Source: Pseudomonadota bacterium
GTDB lineage: Bacteria; Pseudomonadota; Alphaproteobacteria; Rhizobiales; Beijerinckiaceae
Assembly: GCA_021812505.1 (NCBI GenBank)
Contig: JAKANG010000090.1
Coordinates: 1 to 6,590, forward strand
Length of the DNA: 6,590 nucleotides
Direction: 5' to 3'
The notes beneath the pieces are model-generated. The model saw only the letters and a program-made list of their open reading frames with translations. It ran no database searches and was not told where the DNA came from. The translations under genes were made by a program, and so were the position numbers. Below are positions 4,802-6,590 of the stretch, piece after piece. Within the stretch, counting starts at the first letter, position 1. Each line of letters opens with the position of its first letter.

Positions 4802-6590
4802 TTAGAGACTCCGCTTGATCTCCTCGACGCGGTAGCACTCGATGACGTCGCCTTGCCGCATGTCCTGGTAGTTTTCGAAGGCCATGCCGCATTCCATGCC
4901 GGCCGAGACTTCCTTGACCTCGTCCTTGAAGCGCTTGAGCGTGGAAAGCTTGCCCTCGTGCACCACGACATTGTCGCGGATGAGGCGCACATGCTGGCCG
5001 CGCTCGACCGTCCCGTCCGTGACCAGACAGCCGGCGACCTTGCCGACCTTGGAAATGGTGAAGACTTCACGGATTTCCGCGTTGCCCAGCATGGTCTCGC
5101 GCAGGGTCGTGGCGAGCAGGCCGGACATGGCCGCCTTCACATCGTCCACCAGATTGTAGATGATGTTGTAATAGCGGATTTCGATGCCGAGCTTCTCGGA
5201 CGCCTCGCGCGCCTCCTTGTGGGCGCGGACGTTGAAGCCGATGACCGCCGCCTTCGAGGCCTCGGCCAGAGCGATGTCGGATTCGGTGATGCCGCCGACG
5301 CCGGCGTGGATGACCCGGGCCGCGACCTCCTCATTGCCGAGCTTTTCCAGCGCCGCGATGATCGCCTCGACCGAGCCCTGGACGTCGCCCTTGACCACCA
5401 GCGGGAATTCCTTGCGGCCCGCGGTCTTGAGCTGACTCATCATGTCGGCGAGCGAAGAGCGCGCCGAACCGCCGCGCGCCGCCGCCTGCTCGCGCTTCTG
5501 GCGTTCGCGATATTCGGTGATTTCCCGGGCGCGGGCCTCCGACTCGACGACCGCGACGCGGTCTCCCGCCTCCGGCGCGCCGTTGAAGCCGAGAACCTCG
5601 GCCGGGAAGGACGGGCCGGCGTGGACGCGGTTTTGGCCCTTGTCGTCGATCAGCGCGCGCACGCGGCCCCATTGCGAGCCGGCGACCACGATGTTGCCGA
5701 CCGAGAGCGTTCCGCGCTGGACGAGCACGGTCGCCACCGGGCCGCGGCCGCGATCGAGCCGCGCCTCGATCACCGTGCCCTCCGCCGAGCGGTCAGGATT
5801 GGCCTTGAGGTCGAGCACTTCAGCCTGGAGCGTAATGGCTTCGAGCAGCTTCTCGAGATTGGTCCGCTGCTTGGCGGAGACTTCGACTTCAAGCGTTTCG
5901 CCGCCCATGCTCTCGACCTGCACCTCATATTGCAGCAGTTCGGTGCGCACGCGCTCGGGCCTGGCGTCCGGCTTGTCGATCTTGTTGATGGCGACGATGA
6001 TCGGCACGCCCGCGGCCTTGGCGTGGCTGATCGCCTCGATGGTCTGCGGCATGACTCCGTCGTCGGCGGCCACGACCAGCACCACGATGTCGGTGACCTT
6101 GGCGCCGCGCGCGCGCATGGCGGTGAAGGCGGCGTGGCCCGGGGTGTCGATGAAGGTGATCTTGCCGCCAAGCGGAGACTCGACCTGATAGGCCCCGATG
6201 TGCTGGGTGATGCCGCCGGCCTCGCCCGAAACCACATTGGCTTCGCGGATGGCGTCGAGCAGCGAGGTTTTGCCGTGGTCGACATGCCCCATGATGGTGA
6301 CGACCGGAGGACGCGAAACCAATTGCTCTTCCGTGTCCGGGGTGTCGAACAGGCCTTCCTCCACGTCGGACTCGGCGACGCGCTTGACGGTATGGCCCAG
6401 TTCCTCCGCGATCAGTTCAGCCGTGTCGGCGTCGATCACGTCGGTGATCTTGTGCATCTGGCCCTGACGCATCAGCAGCTTGATGACGTCGACCGCGCGT
6501 TCCGACATGCGATTGGCGAGCTCCTGAATGGTGATCGTCTCGGGCAGCACGACCTCGCGCGATAGGCGCTCCTTCTGTTCGACCACGCCC
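4802..6590 (-). CDS. infB: Translation initiation factor IF-2, C-terminal 595 codons (5' end outside the window)
   Basis: IF-2 is the GTPase that places initiator fMet-tRNA on the 30S subunit and drives subunit joining. Counting from the Val codon at 6586, an IF2_N-type subdomain occupies about 13-70 ([19 protein letters not shown] onward). The G domain then has all five motifs: GHVDHGKT (100-107), GGITQHIG (124-131), DTPGH (147-151), NKID (201-204) and SAK (237-239). The beta-barrel domain II follows (about 255-350), then domain III around [18 protein letters not shown] and the C-terminal fMet-tRNA-binding domain ending [30 protein letters not shown]...RSL. The frame stays open to the window edge; the GTG at 6586 is an internal Val codon, not the start. 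The long N-terminal region typical of alphaproteobacterial IF-2 is outside the window. Nothing is missing or broken in the visible part. Confidence 0.99.
   Translation of the reverse strand, partial: GVVEQKERLSREVVLPETITIQELANRMSERAVDVIKLLMRQGQMHKITDVIDADTAELIAEELGHTVKRVAESDVEEGLFDTPDTEEQLVSRPPVVTIMGHVDHGKTSLLDAIREANVVSGEAGGITQHIGAYQVESPLGGKITFIDTPGHAAFTAMRARGAKVTDIVVLVVAADDGVMPQTIEAISHAKAAGVPIIVAINKIDKPDARPERVRTELLQYEVQVESMGGETLEVEVSAKQRTNLEKLLEAITLQAEVLDLKANPDRSAEGTVIEARLDRGRGPVATVLVQRGTLSVGNIVVAGSQWGRVRALIDDKGQNRVHAGPSFPAEVLGFNGAPEAGDRVAVVESEARAREITEYRERQKREQAAARGGSARSSLADMMSQLKTAGRKEFPLVVKGDVQGSVEAIIAALEKLGNEEVAARVIHAGVGGITESDIALAEASKAAVIGFNVRAHKEAREASEKLGIEIRYYNIIYNLVDDVKAAMSGLLATTLRETMLGNAEIREVFTISKVGKVAGCLVTDGTVERGQHVRLIRDNVVVHEGKLSTLKRFKDEVKEVSAGMECGMAFENYQDMRQGDVIECYRVEEIKRSL

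Noticed and set aside
4853..6565. Long plus-strand open frame of 570 codons opposite infB
   Set aside because: It is a mirror of the infB reading frame caused by high GC at third positions; it is His/Asp/Arg/Ala-rich with no domain signature, whereas infB on the other strand is unmistakable.
1..6590. Phage, CRISPR, insertion sequence, toxin-antitoxin or tRNA genes
   Set aside because: No direct repeat arrays, transposase or integrase motifs, terminal inverted repeats or tRNA cloverleaf sequences were seen on either strand; the relay genes show no flanking mobility marks and a base composition like their neighbours by eye.

Overview
The window reads as chromosomal DNA from a GC-rich alphaproteobacterium, most likely Hyphomicrobiales (Rhizobiales) and plausibly a methylotroph or another user of PQQ-dependent dehydrogenases. 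This rests on three things: the character of the InfB, TruB, S15 and PNPase proteins; a GCATGATCC...GGATCATGC palindromic repeat of a type common in Bradyrhizobium/Rhodopseudomonas-like genomes; and a three-gene quinoprotein-associated set. The genus is inference. Every supported gene lies on the minus strand, so transcription runs from high to low coordinates.

In transcription order the window holds infB (C-terminal 595 codons, 5' end outside the window), rbfA, truB, a SoxH-like zinc metallohydrolase, a SoxYZ-like carrier, a rhodanese-like CxxxCW protein, rpsO, and pnp (first 85 codons, 3' end outside the window). infB-rbfA-truB-rpsO-pnp is the classic translation initiation / ribosome maturation / RNA decay cluster. 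The three exported proteins sit between truB and rpsO, where most relatives have nothing. They occupy 932-3274, are tightly packed (a stop codon overlapping the next Shine-Dalgarno, then a 1-nt gap), and look like a single translation unit. Their families are recognised as companions of PQQ alcohol dehydrogenases, but no dehydrogenase, cytochrome c or pqq gene is visible here.

The non-coding stretches hold signals of their own. The 146-nt infB-rbfA gap (4656-4801) carries two strong hairpins with related loops and no T-tract. The 59-nt truB-metallohydrolase gap (3275-3333) has a short hairpin and no convincing promoter or terminator. The 156-nt region before rpsO (776-931) holds a weak promoter candidate and a leader able to form several competing helices, a candidate S15 autoregulatory site. 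The 250-nt rpsO-pnp gap (256-505) holds a strong intrinsic terminator for rpsO, the palindromic repeat, and a leader hairpin ahead of pnp.

The most interesting aspect is the periplasmic thiol/zinc relay set embedded in a core information-processing operon. The families are already recognised, so this is an understudied system in an unusual location rather than a new system.
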